From an uncultured Prevotella sp. (lineage in GTDB: Bacteria; Bacteroidota; Bacteroidia; Bacteroidales; Bacteroidaceae), in assembly GCA_944320305.1 (NCBI GenBank), contig CALUGW010000013.1, forward strand, positions 1-64,000: a stretch of 64,000 nucleotides of DNA. The letters run 5' to 3'. Positions 17,489-26,486 of this stretch are shown here, piece after piece. Below the pieces are notes generated by a model. It was not told the origin of the DNA. It searched no databases and saw nothing but the letters and a program-made list of their open reading frames with translations. The number at the start of each line of letters is the position of its first letter. Within the stretch, counting starts at the first letter, position 1. The translations under genes and the position numbers were made by a program.

Positions 17489-19030
17489 ATGGCACAAGAA
17501 GACGTTTTCAAGAAAATCGTGTCGCACTGCAAGGAGTACGGTTTCGTGTTCCCCAGCAGCGACATCTACGACGGACTGGCCGCCGTCTACGACTACGGGC
17601 AGATGGGCGTGGAACTGAAGAACAACATCAAGGAATACTGGTGGAAGAGCATGGTGCTGCTCCACGAGAACATCGTGGGCATAGACTCTGCCATATTCAT
17701 GCACCCCACAATATGGAAGGCCAGCGGCCACGTGGACGCGTTCAACGACCCGCTCATAGACAACCGCGACTCGAAGAAGCGCTACCGCGCCGACAACCTC
17801 ATTGAGGACCAGATAGCGAAATACGACGAGAAGATAGAGAAAGAGGTGGCCAAGGCCCGCAAGCGCTTCGGCGACGCATTCGACGAGGCGCAGTTCCGCA
17901 GCACCAGCGCCCGCGTGCTGGAGAACCAGCAGAAGCGCGACGCGCTGCACGAGCGCTACACCCGCGCCATGCAGGGTCCCGACCTGGAGGAGCTGAAGCA
18001 GATAATCATCGACGAGGAGATTGTTGACCCCATATCGGGAACCAAGAACTGGACCGACGTGCGCCAGTTCAACCTCATGTTCTCCACCGAGATGGGCGCC
18101 TCGGCCGACGGCGCCATGAAGGTCTACCTGCGCCCGGAGACGGCCCAGGGCATCTTTGTGAACTATCTGAACGTGCAGAAGACCGGCCGCATGAAGATTC
18201 CGTTCGGCATCGCCCAGATAGGAAAGGCGTTCCGCAACGAGATCGTGGCGCGCCAGTTCATATTCCGTATGCGCGAGTTCGAGCAGATGGAGATGCAGTT
18301 CTTCGTGAAGCCCGGCACAGAGCTGGAGTGGTTTGGCAACTGGAAGCAGACGCGCATGAAGTGGCACCAGGCGCTGGGTTTCGGCGCGGAGAACTACCGC
18401 TTCCACGACCACGAGAAGCTGGCCCACTACGCCAACGCCGCCACCGACATAGAGTTCCGCATGCCGTTCGGATTCAAGGAGGTGGAGGGCATCCACAGCC
18501 GCACCAACTTCGACCTCTCGCAGCACGAGAAGTTCTCGGGCAAGTCTATCAAATACTTCGACCCGCAGACCAACGAGAGCTACACGCCGTTTGTCATCGA
18601 GACGTCAATAGGCGTTGACCGCATGTTCCTCAGCGTGATGTGCCACTCCTACGAGGAGGAGAAGCTCGAGGGCGGAGAGACCCGCGTGGTGCTCCACCTG
18701 CCCGCCGCGCTGGCTCCGGTGAAGCTGGCCGTGCTGCCGCTCGTCAAGAAAGACGGACTGCCCGAGAAGGCCCGCGAGATAATCGACGCGCTGAAGTTCC
18801 ACTTCAACTGCCAGTATGACGAGAAGGACACCATCGGCAAGCGCTACCGCCGGCAGGACGCCATCGGCACGCCCTACTGTGTGACCGTGGACTACGACTC
18901 GCTCAAGGACAACACCGTGACCCTGCGCCACCGCGACACCATGCGGCAGGAGCGCGTTAACATAGCAGAGCTGAACGCCATCATCGAGGACAAGGTGAGC
19001 ATAGCCAGCCTGCTTAAAAAACTGCAATGA
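17489..19030 (+). CDS. glyS: glycyl-tRNA synthetase (dimeric class II type)
   Basis: 513 residues from the ATG at 17489 (MAQEDVFKKIVSHCKEYGFV). This is the single-chain alpha2-type enzyme that charges tRNA-Gly in the cytoplasm. Class II motifs are visible: SSDIYDGLAAVYDYGQMGVELKNN at the start, the RPETAQGIFVNY motif, FRNEIVARQFIFRMREFEQMEMQFF (motif 2), and FVIETSIGVDRMFL (motif 3). The C-terminal anticodon-binding domain begins near residue 400 (APVKLAVLPLVKK). Length matches the family. The downstream FKBP gene starts inside its stop codon (ATGA). Confidence 0.96.
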   Translation: MAQEDVFKKIVSHCKEYGFVFPSSDIYDGLAAVYDYGQMGVELKNNIKEYWWKSMVLLHENIVGIDSAIFMHPTIWKASGHVDAFNDPLIDNRDSKKRYRADNLIEDQIAKYDEKIEKEVAKARKRFGDAFDEAQFRSTSARVLENQQKRDALHERYTRAMQGPDLEELKQIIIDEEIVDPISGTKNWTDVRQFNLMFSTEMGASADGAMKVYLRPETAQGIFVNYLNVQKTGRMKIPFGIAQIGKAFRNEIVARQFIFRMREFEQMEMQFFVKPGTELEWFGNWKQTRMKWHQALGFGAENYRFHDHEKLAHYANAATDIEFRMPFGFKEVEGIHSRTNFDLSQHEKFSGKSIKYFDPQTNESYTPFVIETSIGVDRMFLSVMCHSYEEEKLEGGETRVVLHLPAALAPVKLAVLPLVKKDGLPEKAREIIDALKFHFNCQYDEKDTIGKRYRRQDAIGTPYCVTVDYDSLKDNTVTLRHRDTMRQERVNIAELNAIIEDKVSIASLLKKLQ

Positions 19031-19662
19031 TGATGAGGCGCGGCTTTTTCTTCCTTCTGGCCGCCTTTGCGGCCGCGCTGGGCCTGACGGCATGCAGCGA
19101 GGAGGACGACACGGTGGAGGAGTTCCCCAACTGGGTGGCTGTGAACGACGCCTACTTCAACAACCTGACGGACTCCGTGCAGGAGCTGCTCAGGCTCGAC
19201 CCCACCCGCACCGACTGGCGGCGGATAAAGTCGTGGTCGAAGTCTGACACCGCCACAGGGGCCAACAGCGACTATATCATCGTGCAGGTCATCGAGGAGG
19301 GCGACCCGTCGTCGGACACCCCGCTATACACCGACACCGCCAGCGTCCACTATCTGGGCCGCCTGCTGCCCTCGGTGTCATACCCGCAGGGCTACGTGTT
19401 CGACCATTCCTACAACGGAGACTTCGACGCCGACGTGGCAAAACCGTTCGAGTTCGCCATCGGCAACTCCACGGGCACGGCTGTGGTTGACGGCTTCGCC
19501 ACCGCCCTGCAGCACATGCGGCGCGGCGACCACTGGGTGGTCTACATCCCTTATCAGCTGGGCTACGGCACAAGCGGCTACAACAGCATTCCCGGCGGCA
19601 GCACTCTCATATTCGACCTGCGCCTGGTGGACTTCTGGCCGCCTCAGGTTGAGAATGACTGA
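19027..19662 (+). CDS. FKBP-type peptidyl-prolyl isomerase lipoprotein
   Basis: 211 residues. It has a lipoprotein signal with lipobox LTAC, a linker of about 60 residues, and then an FKBP domain (residues 85-205: TDTASVHYLGRLL, GYVFDHSYNG, FAIGN, VVDGFATALQHMRRGDHWVVYIPYQLGYG, IPGGSTLIFDLRLVDF). The ATALQHMRRGD and YG...IPGGSTL segments correspond to the proline-binding pocket. It should act as a periplasmic foldase on the inner or outer membrane. Its ATG overlaps the glyS stop, a pairing I recall from other Bacteroidales, so its expression is tied to glyS. Confidence 0.9.
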   Translation: MMMRRGFFFLLAAFAAALGLTACSEEDDTVEEFPNWVAVNDAYFNNLTDSVQELLRLDPTRTDWRRIKSWSKSDTATGANSDYIIVQVIEEGDPSSDTPLYTDTASVHYLGRLLPSVSYPQGYVFDHSYNGDFDADVAKPFEFAIGNSTGTAVVDGFATALQHMRRGDHWVVYIPYQLGYGTSGYNSIPGGSTLIFDLRLVDFWPPQVEND

Positions 19663-19680
19663 CGGAATGCTTCAGAAAAC

Positions 19681-19718
19681 AAAAAAGCCTCACAGCAAAT
19701 CAGCTGTGGGGCTTTTTT
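19681..19718. terminator. terminator after the FKBP gene
   Basis: A stem of about 13 bp (AAAAGCCTCACAGC against GCTGTGGGGCTTTT, with G-T pairs) with a 6-base loop and a run of T. The opposite strand also begins with T residues, so it may serve both convergent operons. Confidence 0.8.
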
Positions 19719-19895
19719 ATCGCCGTTCGCAACGGCATTCATCAACCACTTAACATTGCCTGATATTCAAACATAGAAAATCCTGATAGAGGCTGACACA
19801 TCGGCCATGCCTCTGTCAGGATTTAATCCTCGTGAACATCAGCGCATTACGCCGAAAGCTGACAGATGACAGAAATTAAACCTAAATTCAAATCG

Positions 19896-21128
19896 TCATT
19901 GCCAATGTTCATTAATTGACACACATTCCACGTCATCCATCATCGGGCGATCATCTTCATTTACCACTTTTATTCTCATTTCGCACTCGTGCCCCATGTC
20001 AAGAAGGTTCACCTTGTATTCTCCACCGCCCATACTCTCAACATTTACAAGTTTGCTTTCACCTACGCCATCTTGTGCGCCAGATCTGAACAAAACCGTA
20101 TTGTATGGCGGTTGGTCTCCTTCGTAGTAATATTCATACGCATTACGCAACTTCTTTTGCAGCCGGGTGGTGCAATAAGCCTCCACCTCGTCGTCCGTAA
20201 TGCTCCCGTCTTTCCCCCAATACAGACGATAAAACTCCTCAAGCATACTTACCGCATCGGTGTCAGAAGCATCCGAGCCGCCATCACTTGTAGCCTCGCC
20301 GTCTCCCGATGCCATACTTTCACTGTCTGGCGACATGATTTCGCTCACAGATGTATATGGGTTGGTACCGCCAAAAAGCGTTTCAACCGATTTCATCTTG
20401 CCACCAAACGTAGCAATCCCTATTATAATGGAAACCAATGCTACGACACCAATAACAGCAAAGAGTATATAATCTTTAACGACGACACGAGTGCGCCCTG
20501 TCTGCTCTTCACCGCTCTTGCACAATAACACTAACAGGATGATTGGGCCGACAAGCGGGATTAGCCCTAAGAGATAATACCATCCGCTCTTGCCTATGTC
20601 ATGCAAACGACGCACCACGAACGCGATGGACGGGACAAGCAGAGCCAAACAATAAATATTGGTAAACACCAACGGGTAATCGATTAGGGCGAAGTCAAGG
20701 CAAACAAACGGCAACATACATAAGACGTTGAACAAGTAAGCCATCCAAAAGCGCTTTAACGGCAACTTGCCATTGAAGTCGGCGTAATGTCTGAAAAACA
20801 CGTCAAAGTAATAATACTTGAACAGGCCATCCACGCCGCCTTTGCTGTCTGTACCCAGGTTGGATACGGCATTGCCGCCTCCATCAACAGAATCCGTGCA
20901 AACTATTTTGTCACAGACTTTCTCATGGCAATAAGGACACACTTCCATACCCTCCTCTATGTTCTCACCGCACGTGGGGCAAGTGGTCATCTTCTTTTGC
21001 CTTGTCGCGCCATCGCCGTCAAGCCACTCGCCACAATATTTGCACTTCTTTGCCACAGCCAAGATTTCCTCACCACAATAAGGACAACGTTTTGTGCCTT
21101 TTGTGCTGTTCTCAATGTTTTCTTCCAT
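19896..21128 (-). CDS. zinc-ribbon and DUF805 membrane protein
   Basis: 410 residues. Two zinc ribbons come first: Cys15, 18, 29, 32 and Cys50, 53, 64, 67. Residues 100-235 form a DUF805-type membrane domain with four hydrophobic helices and the motif VRRLHDIGKSGWY. One more transmembrane helix follows at about 223-245. After a Ser/Asp-rich linker there is a soluble C-terminal domain of about 120 residues with no family I recognise. The ribbons should face the cytoplasm and the tail the periplasm. This is the last gene of the seven-gene operon and lies 89 bases after its neighbour. Function unknown. Confidence 0.75.
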   Translation of the reverse strand: MEENIENSTKGTKRCPYCGEEILAVAKKCKYCGEWLDGDGATRQKKMTTCPTCGENIEEGMEVCPYCHEKVCDKIVCTDSVDGGGNAVSNLGTDSKGGVDGLFKYYYFDVFFRHYADFNGKLPLKRFWMAYLFNVLCMLPFVCLDFALIDYPLVFTNIYCLALLVPSIAFVVRRLHDIGKSGWYYLLGLIPLVGPIILLVLLCKSGEEQTGRTRVVVKDYILFAVIGVVALVSIIIGIATFGGKMKSVETLFGGTNPYTSVSEIMSPDSESMASGDGEATSDGGSDASDTDAVSMLEEFYRLYWGKDGSITDDEVEAYCTTRLQKKLRNAYEYYYEGDQPPYNTVLFRSGAQDGVGESKLVNVESMGGGEYKVNLLDMGHECEMRIKVVNEDDRPMMDDVECVSINEHWQ

Positions 21129-21217
21129 AATAATCTGATTAATGTATGATTATAAGCAGAGAATAAAGTGTCTGCCTTCAAATTCAATAATTACACTCCT
21201 TTTTGACAGTTGCGTTT

Positions 21218-21667
21218 TTACATACTTTTTATATTTATATCCGTACCTGTTAATGCCATCGTAAAAAGTGAAATGACTTTTTGCTTACCTATAGGAAAAC
21301 CACGCCCTTGACTTATTGCAAAAGCTCCTGCGGCCGCAGCAACAAGGCCTCCCCATACCGTTAAACATATTACACCGAATACAAATAAGAACAATACGCC
21401 TATAACACCCCACAATATGTTTTTGTTTTTCTGGGCTGACTGCAACTGTGACTTTAAAAAAGGCAATTTATCCTTGAGCATTGACTCACTAATTGTGAAC
21501 CCAATTATAACCTTAGTTCCACTTTTTATTTCATTCGTGGTGCTCGTAAGGTAGAATACGCCATTGTCTTCAACGATGGCCAAGTTCCTTGTAATGTTGT
21601 CCTCCACAATTCTACAATTTGGGAATAGTATCTCTTTTGCTTTTGTTCCAGGTGAAAGTAAATCCAT
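21218..21667 (-). CDS. uncharacterised membrane protein
   Basis: 149 residues. The first 85 residues are soluble and beta-rich (IVEDNITRNLAIVEDNGVFYLTS). A hydrophobic segment at about 84-120 (ILWGVIGVLFLFVFGVICLTVWGGLVAAAAGAFAI) is long enough for two membrane passes, and a short tail follows. No family recognised. It is fifth or sixth in the operon depending on where the start is taken for the upstream genes, 28 bases after the lipoprotein gene. GC is visibly lower than in the flanking housekeeping genes. Confidence 0.65.
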   Translation of the reverse strand: MDLLSPGTKAKEILFPNCRIVEDNITRNLAIVEDNGVFYLTSTTNEIKSGTKVIIGFTISESMLKDKLPFLKSQLQSAQKNKNILWGVIGVLFLFVFGVICLTVWGGLVAAAAGAFAISQGRGFPIGKQKVISLFTMALTGTDINIKSM

Positions 21668-21695
21668 AATTCATTGTTTTGGTGATAATTATATG

Positions 21696-22316
21696 TTAAT
21701 CGGTTATTCTGTGGAAAATGACTTTTCCGACATCGCCTGTGTAGAAGGTCATTGTGTTTCCGTCAATTTTCACATCAGAGTAGCTGGAGCCTTCATCGTT
21801 TGAAGTTTGGTATTGACGGCGCGACTCGTCGTAAACCATATCGTAAGCCTCTTTGCTCTCGTCGAACATTCCTGAGGCCTGCGCCTCCAAGAAGGCTTCA
21901 TATGCAACGTCGTCAGCATCATCGGCAAGGTGTCCGTCCACATCTTCTATGTTCACCTCAAGCGTAGACAAGTCATAAGTCAGGTTAAGGTCTCCAACCA
22001 ATATTTCCCATTCACCTGAAATCGTTGAAGTAGCCGTACACGTCATTATCAGTCCGATGTCTTCAAACGTCATCGTCTCCCGTACTTTTTCAACGAACTT
22101 TCCGCCGTCCACGACGTCTTCAGATTTTATGAAATCATAGCTGACAACTTGCTTGATTTTTGCGCCCTCATCGGTATACTCCATAGTGCCACGCCATTTG
22201 CCAGTGACAGCATTTGCTAAATCTGTGTCGCCACAAGAAACAAGCGAAAGGACATACAGCACAAATGTCACTGCAAGCATAGCCTTTCGCATAAATTTTA
22301 CTTTATCAGTTCCCAT
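21696..22316 (-). CDS. uncharacterised lipoprotein
   Basis: 206 residues. A lipobox (SLVSC) follows a hydrophobic segment. The ATG eight codons in (MRKAMLAVTFVLYVLSLVSC) is a plausible alternative start at 22292. The mature part begins with GKWRGTMEYTDEG and alternates polar and hydrophobic residues, as in lipocalin-like beta-barrels of Bacteroidetes lipoproteins. An acidic helical insertion lies at about 125-160, and the end (MTFYTGDVGKVIFHRITD) is typical of a final strand. Family not named with confidence. It is part of the seven-gene operon. Confidence 0.65.
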   Translation of the reverse strand: MGTDKVKFMRKAMLAVTFVLYVLSLVSCGDTDLANAVTGKWRGTMEYTDEGAKIKQVVSYDFIKSEDVVDGGKFVEKVRETMTFEDIGLIMTCTATSTISGEWEILVGDLNLTYDLSTLEVNIEDVDGHLADDADDVAYEAFLEAQASGMFDESKEAYDMVYDESRRQYQTSNDEGSSYSDVKIDGNTMTFYTGDVGKVIFHRITD

Positions 22317-22373
22317 AATTCAAGTTTTTTGTTACTATCCGAAATTATAATTATTGCATTATTAGAGAAAATG

Positions 22374-22895
22374 TCACTTAAAGACAAGCAACATCAAAGT
22401 CACTATCAGGCCGCAATTACTCACGCTGCTTAGAGTAGCCACAAATCTGTTGAAGGTGTACATTGCGGCGATGCCGAACAGGCTGGCGTTGCTGTTGACG
22501 TAAAGCATACGGCGGGATACAACTTCGTCGAAGTTCATAAAAGTGAACACCGCCGCAACAGCGGCCACGACAACCGATACGCACAACACAGTTATCGACG
22601 GAGCGTAAAAGGCATGATACTCGTCTTCGTCTGACGTAATAACCCATATCAGGATATACGCAACCACCACGATACCGAGGTTTACGATGTCGCCAACCGT
22701 GTCCCTCGTAGGCACTCCGCCCACGATAGTCTTAACGGCAACAATGCCCATCGCCCCTCCAACAGCAAGCATCCACTTGTCATCGGAGGAAAACGTTATG
22801 TTTGCCATAAAAATGTATGCCTCGAAGACGATAATCAGCACCACCGTGGTAAACACTTCTATGTTAGCAATAAGCCAGGACAATAATGTTTTCAT
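22374..22895 (-). CDS. uncharacterised multi-pass membrane protein
   Basis: 173 residues with about five hydrophobic helices (residues 7-30, 40-60, 70-85, 95-120, 145-172) joined by short loops. One loop is acidic (TSDEDEYHA). No conserved motif or family recognised. It starts 15 bases after the DUF4112 gene ends, so it is cotranscribed. It could be an integral partner of the neighbouring DUF4112 and coiled-coil proteins, but that is inference from position only. Confidence 0.65.
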   Translation of the reverse strand: MKTLLSWLIANIEVFTTVVLIIVFEAYIFMANITFSSDDKWMLAVGGAMGIVAVKTIVGGVPTRDTVGDIVNLGIVVVAYILIWVITSDEDEYHAFYAPSITVLCVSVVVAAVAAVFTFMNFDEVVSRRMLYVNSNASLFGIAAMYTFNRFVATLSSVSNCGLIVTLMLLVFK

Positions 22896-22910
22896 CTGCT
22901 GACTCCTAAA

Positions 22911-23516
22911 TTAAGAAACTAATCCGCCCAACCAACCAAATGCATCACCAATCCATCCAATAACCTTTATCACTAAAAGGACAAGTAAATAGATTATGAA
23001 GCAGAACACACCTATCATTATAGCCGACCTGACGGCTTTACGGTTGACTTCACTTATTATCTCCTTATCGTCCTCAACGAAACCAACAATCAAACGGATG
23101 TTCTGTAAATAAGAACGGTTAAAGAAATCCAATATATTACCAATCCAAAGCGGTATCAAACCTATCGCGATGTCTCGCAAACCGTTATAAATAACCGCCA
23201 AAGTCAAAGGCAACGAGCGTACCTGCACGGCACTGACATATATATAAGGTAATATGAGCACCTGCGTAAGGAAGTCCCAAAATCCGCCCGGCAGGAGACC
23301 TACCAAAGCGTCAAGATGCCATTTGTCCATATATTTAGCTATCGCCTGGGCTGCCCTGTACGATGCAGATTCTTCTATTTCCGCCCTTTTTGCAGCCTTT
23401 GCTGCCTGACGTTCTTGTTCTTTTTGCAACGAACGACTTATACTTTCTTGCTCCTGTACATCGTTATATCCAAGCTCCTCTTGTGCGACGCGCCTTCTGT
23501 TTTTCAATTCACTCAT
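22911..23516 (-). CDS. DUF4112-like membrane protein
   Basis: 201 residues. The N-terminal 70 residues are charged and helical (coiled, rich in Glu/Arg/Ala). They are followed by the DUF4112 pattern KYMDKWHLDALVGLLPGGFWD, then LTLAVIYNGLRDIAIGLIPLWIGNILDFFNRS and a C-terminal hydrophobic region. Two to four membrane segments are predicted. DUF4112 proteins are widespread and uncharacterised. Its ATG overlaps the stop of the upstream 748-residue coiled-coil gene (ATGA), so the two products are made together and may form a complex. Confidence 0.75.
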   Translation of the reverse strand: MSELKNRRRVAQEELGYNDVQEQESISRSLQKEQERQAAKAAKRAEIEESASYRAAQAIAKYMDKWHLDALVGLLPGGFWDFLTQVLILPYIYVSAVQVRSLPLTLAVIYNGLRDIAIGLIPLWIGNILDFFNRSYLQNIRLIVGFVEDDKEIISEVNRKAVRSAIMIGVFCFIIYLLVLLVIKVIGWIGDAFGWLGGLVS

Positions 23517-25759
23517 AGTTCTATAGTTTTATTTCCATTTAAAAAGTCGTCCCAATCTTTCTCACTGAATAACTCTTTGTCGCCGTCCGACAAAGACAAC
23601 AGCCCCTCTTTCAGTAGTTCGGGGCTTTGAGCCGTATTTATTTTCATCAGGCTTTTACGCAGCACGACACTCTTGTCGTCTATCTTTGCCATATCTTTCT
23701 TAAACTGTTCTTGCAGTTTCTTCAACTTCTTGTCATATGTCTTATGAGCTATTGCGCTTTTCTCTTGCAACGCCTTCAGGTTAGCCCACGACTCCAACAG
23801 ATTAACAGCTTTCTGCACGGCTACGTTTCCGGCATCAGCCACGGCTGCAAGTTCGCCCTCTGAAACCGCTGGGGTATTATACTCCTGTTCTTCATCTTCA
23901 TCGCCGGAATCGTATCCCTGTCTGTCAGACCATTGTGGACGTGCCGACCCGTCGGCCTGTTCCTTGTCTTTACGAGACTTGTATGCAAGTTTCTTTCTCA
24001 TTTCTTCATCATATGACAAAGCGTCAACCGCCCGCCGTGCCATATCCGTATCTATGCTTATTGTTTCACGTAGGGTGTCAGAAAAAAGCCTTATGTTCTG
24101 CCGTGTTTCCTCCGAGAGTTCAGTATCTTCAGGCTCTATCTGCACGGCTTTCATGTATTTAGCGTCAAGTTTGCTGCTTGCTATCTGGCGGGCAACGCGC
24201 AACAGTTGTATCATACCCTCAAGATGGGGCAACATTTGTTTTTTTATCTCATTGTTTACTTTCAGTTTACCCAATATTTCCTTATTCAAACCGTCAAGCT
24301 CTTTCTTTATTTCCTTATGCTGGCTTTTGTTTTCTTGTAGGCTTTCTTTTGCCGCTTGGAGTTCATCACTGTCAAGTTTGACATCCGTCTGCAAGTCTTC
24401 ATACCGTGAAATGACTGGCTGACACACTTTATGCCAGTCGTAAACATCACGGTTGTAACGCTTGCCAGCCGAGCCGAACGTAAATATGTTGACCAAGATA
24501 AAAGGCTTGCTCGGTTTGCTGTTCTTTGCCTGTTGGTATTGCGCTTGAAGTCTGTTTAATATTTGCTTGTTTTCTTCTATGCGCAAAGTGTAAACGTCTA
24601 TGTTCAGCTGTGCGTCTGTCATTTCCTTTTCTACCTGCTTGTATGCTGCAAGCAATTTGTCGCGACGTTTTTTTAAATCTTTCACTTCATCGTCTTTGTA
24701 TATAACGTCAGCGATGGCTTTCCATTCAGAAGTAAGCACGGCGTTGCTGTTACGGATGAACACTTCCGCCTTGGGGACGTACAGGTCGTTCATAGTCTTG
24801 TATATCAGAAGCAACCTCCCCATGTCGCCTTTTATCTGGCTTGCGTCACGTTTCACGCTGTTCTTCAGTACTACAAGGTCTTGTTTCAGCTCATTAGTCG
24901 CCAAACTTGCATTCAGATAATGCGAGCCCATGTTTAACGTAGCCATCAATAGACAAACCTTCTTGTTCCCTGCCTGCTTATAAGTGGCCGAAGACGACTT
25001 CAAAGACTGGATGAAACTGTCTTGTATTTCACTCATCAGCGTCTTGCACTTTTCTGAAATCCTGTCGTAATCAAGCTTGACATTTTGAAGCATTCCATGC
25101 ACATCAAGCCATTCAACAGAGTCGAAATCAAAGAGTTCCGGGCTTACCGCCTTTATGCTGTCGCCGAATGTGTCAATCAACATTATGGAGAATTGGCGGT
25201 AAACGTCACAAATCTGGGTGCGGAGGCTTACGAAATCAGCCATGATTGATTTCACTTGGTGCTTTGCACCGTCGTAAACATTCACGAGGTTGGAATAATT
25301 GTCGAAAACAGCCTTTGCCTCGGTCTGCACTTTCACGGCTCCTTGTGTTCCGACAATGGTGTTGAGAATGCTCCTCGCCGTCGCCGTTGTCATTGCGCCC
25401 GACAACACTTGGGCTACCGTGCCGTCAAGCAGATCAAGCATATTCCTGCTTTCTTCCAACTTAGTTTGAAGCAACGGGAACAACGAATCGCAGTCGTTGG
25501 CATCAATTAAGCTGTCGATTTTATATTCCGACACCAGCAAATCGCGATTTTCATTATTATAAAACGCGTTCTTAATTGCTGTGTCACCTTTGTAATGATT
25601 ATACGCCTCATACACGAGCCTGCCTACTTCAAACGAGTCTTTCCCTATTTCGTCGTCACTCAACTCGTATGCCAAGTCAGCACGTGTCATTGTTGACTTG
25701 TCATTGTTTAATTCATGTGCGATGTCATGAATCCTTTTGTAAATCCTTTGTTTATCCAT
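23513..25759 (-). CDS. large helical coiled-coil protein of unknown function
   Basis: 748 residues, almost entirely predicted helix, without a signal peptide. Two heptad-rich coiled coils (about 355-412 and 450-510) are separated by a short hydrophobic, glycine-containing link (SKPFILVNIFTFGSAG, 417-431). They could fold as an antiparallel hairpin with an apolar tip. The C-terminal third has an acidic linker (GDEDEEQEY) and another coiled stretch at 690-715. No nucleotide-binding motif is visible. The apolar-tipped helical hairpin recalls alpha-pore-forming toxins or membrane-remodelling proteins, but I cannot assign a family. It is second in the operon, 12 bases after the TonB-domain gene, and coupled to the DUF4112 gene. 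Confidence 0.7.
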   Translation of the reverse strand: MDKQRIYKRIHDIAHELNNDKSTMTRADLAYELSDDEIGKDSFEVGRLVYEAYNHYKGDTAIKNAFYNNENRDLLVSEYKIDSLIDANDCDSLFPLLQTKLEESRNMLDLLDGTVAQVLSGAMTTATARSILNTIVGTQGAVKVQTEAKAVFDNYSNLVNVYDGAKHQVKSIMADFVSLRTQICDVYRQFSIMLIDTFGDSIKAVSPELFDFDSVEWLDVHGMLQNVKLDYDRISEKCKTLMSEIQDSFIQSLKSSSATYKQAGNKKVCLLMATLNMGSHYLNASLATNELKQDLVVLKNSVKRDASQIKGDMGRLLLIYKTMNDLYVPKAEVFIRNSNAVLTSEWKAIADVIYKDDEVKDLKKRRDKLLAAYKQVEKEMTDAQLNIDVYTLRIEENKQILNRLQAQYQQAKNSKPSKPFILVNIFTFGSAGKRYNRDVYDWHKVCQPVISRYEDLQTDVKLDSDELQAAKESLQENKSQHKEIKKELDGLNKEILGKLKVNNEIKKQMLPHLEGMIQLLRVARQIASSKLDAKYMKAVQIEPEDTELSEETRQNIRLFSDTLRETISIDTDMARRAVDALSYDEEMRKKLAYKSRKDKEQADGSARPQWSDRQGYDSGDEDEEQEYNTPAVSEGELAAVADAGNVAVQKAVNLLESWANLKALQEKSAIAHKTYDKKLKKLQEQFKKDMAKIDDKSVVLRKSLMKINTAQSPELLKEGLLSLSDGDKELFSEKDWDDFLNGNKTIEL

Positions 25760-25771
25760 GATATGTTACTT

Positions 25772-26185
25772 TTATTTAAGTCTAAATGTTACAGGCAAAG
25801 TATATCTTACATTAACGACTGTGCCGTTCTGTCTGCCTGGTGTCCACTTCGGCATACTGCTTATAACGCGAATAGCCTCTTTGTCTAATGAAGGTTCAAT
25901 GCCACGAGTTACCTTGACATCGGCGATAGAGCCTGTGGCTGTAACCACGAATTGCACGATTGCGCACCCTTGAATGCCGGCCTTAGCTGCGTCAACAGGA
26001 TATTTGATATTTTCAGTCAACCAGCTCATAAGCACCACTTGCCCGCCGGGGAAAGACGGCTGTTCTTCTACGACATCAAAGATTTGTGTGCCCGCAGGTA
26101 ATGAACGCTTTTGCCCTGTATCAGTCTGTCCGTAAACAGTTACGGCAAAAAGCATTAGAAAAAAATCAAACAAGGTTCTTTTCAT
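25772..26185 (-). CDS. secreted stand-alone TonB C-terminal-domain protein
   Basis: 137 residues from the ATG at 26185 (MKRTLFDFFLMLFAVTVYGQ, a cleavable-looking signal peptide). An ATG at 26209 gives eight extra residues. Residues 55-135 are a clear TonB C-terminal domain: YPVDAAKAGIQGCAIVQFVV, GSIADVKVTRGIEPSLDKEAIRVISSMPKW, PGRQNG and VRYTLPVTF. The proline-rich spacer and stable membrane anchor of true TonB are missing, so it probably does not transmit energy from ExbBD. Such short forms are common in Bacteroidetes and may bind partner proteins in the periplasm. It is the first gene of the seven-gene operon, behind a leader of about 300 bases. Confidence 0.85.
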   Translation of the reverse strand: MKRTLFDFFLMLFAVTVYGQTDTGQKRSLPAGTQIFDVVEEQPSFPGGQVVLMSWLTENIKYPVDAAKAGIQGCAIVQFVVTATGSIADVKVTRGIEPSLDKEAIRVISSMPKWTPGRQNGTVVNVRYTLPVTFRLK

Positions 26186-26244
26186 AATTATAAAATTAAT
26201 GTTTATCATTTGTTTCCTTTACACGGGCTGCACAGAAGGGCACG

Positions 26245-26352
26245 AAAAAGCGGTGTGGGTTTCCGCTCACATTTTCCGAGAGTAAGGTTCTGGCAAAACC
26301 CGATAATGAAGAAAACATGAAAGAGGAATCCACACCGCCATATGACGGTGTG
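26245..26352 (-). promoter_or_regulatory. attenuator-like leader with two alternative hairpins
   Basis: Read on the minus strand, CACACCG (26352-26346) can pair with CGGTGTG (26337-26331), giving a 7-bp hairpin. The same CGGTGTGG segment can instead pair with the later CCACACCGC: arms 26338-26325 and 26263-26250, 14 positions with one mismatch or bulge. This second stem is followed at once by five T (26249-26245). The two structures exclude one another, which is the architecture of an antiterminator/terminator switch. It lies between the operon promoter and the TonB-domain gene. Confidence 0.5.
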
Positions 26353-26486
26353 AACTCGCTCAAACATCGGATCATCATTACCAGGTAAGGTGAACTGCCA
26401 GATTCTACTCCCTGAATGCCGCTGTCTGCGCGTGCGCACAAAATACCTGCCGCGCCGCTGGCCTTGAAGCCGCAGCTTGGCATTGG

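Noticed and set aside
25772-26185. A true TonB energy transducer
   Set aside because: The protein has a cleavable-type signal peptide and no proline-rich spacer, and no exbB/exbD genes are nearby.
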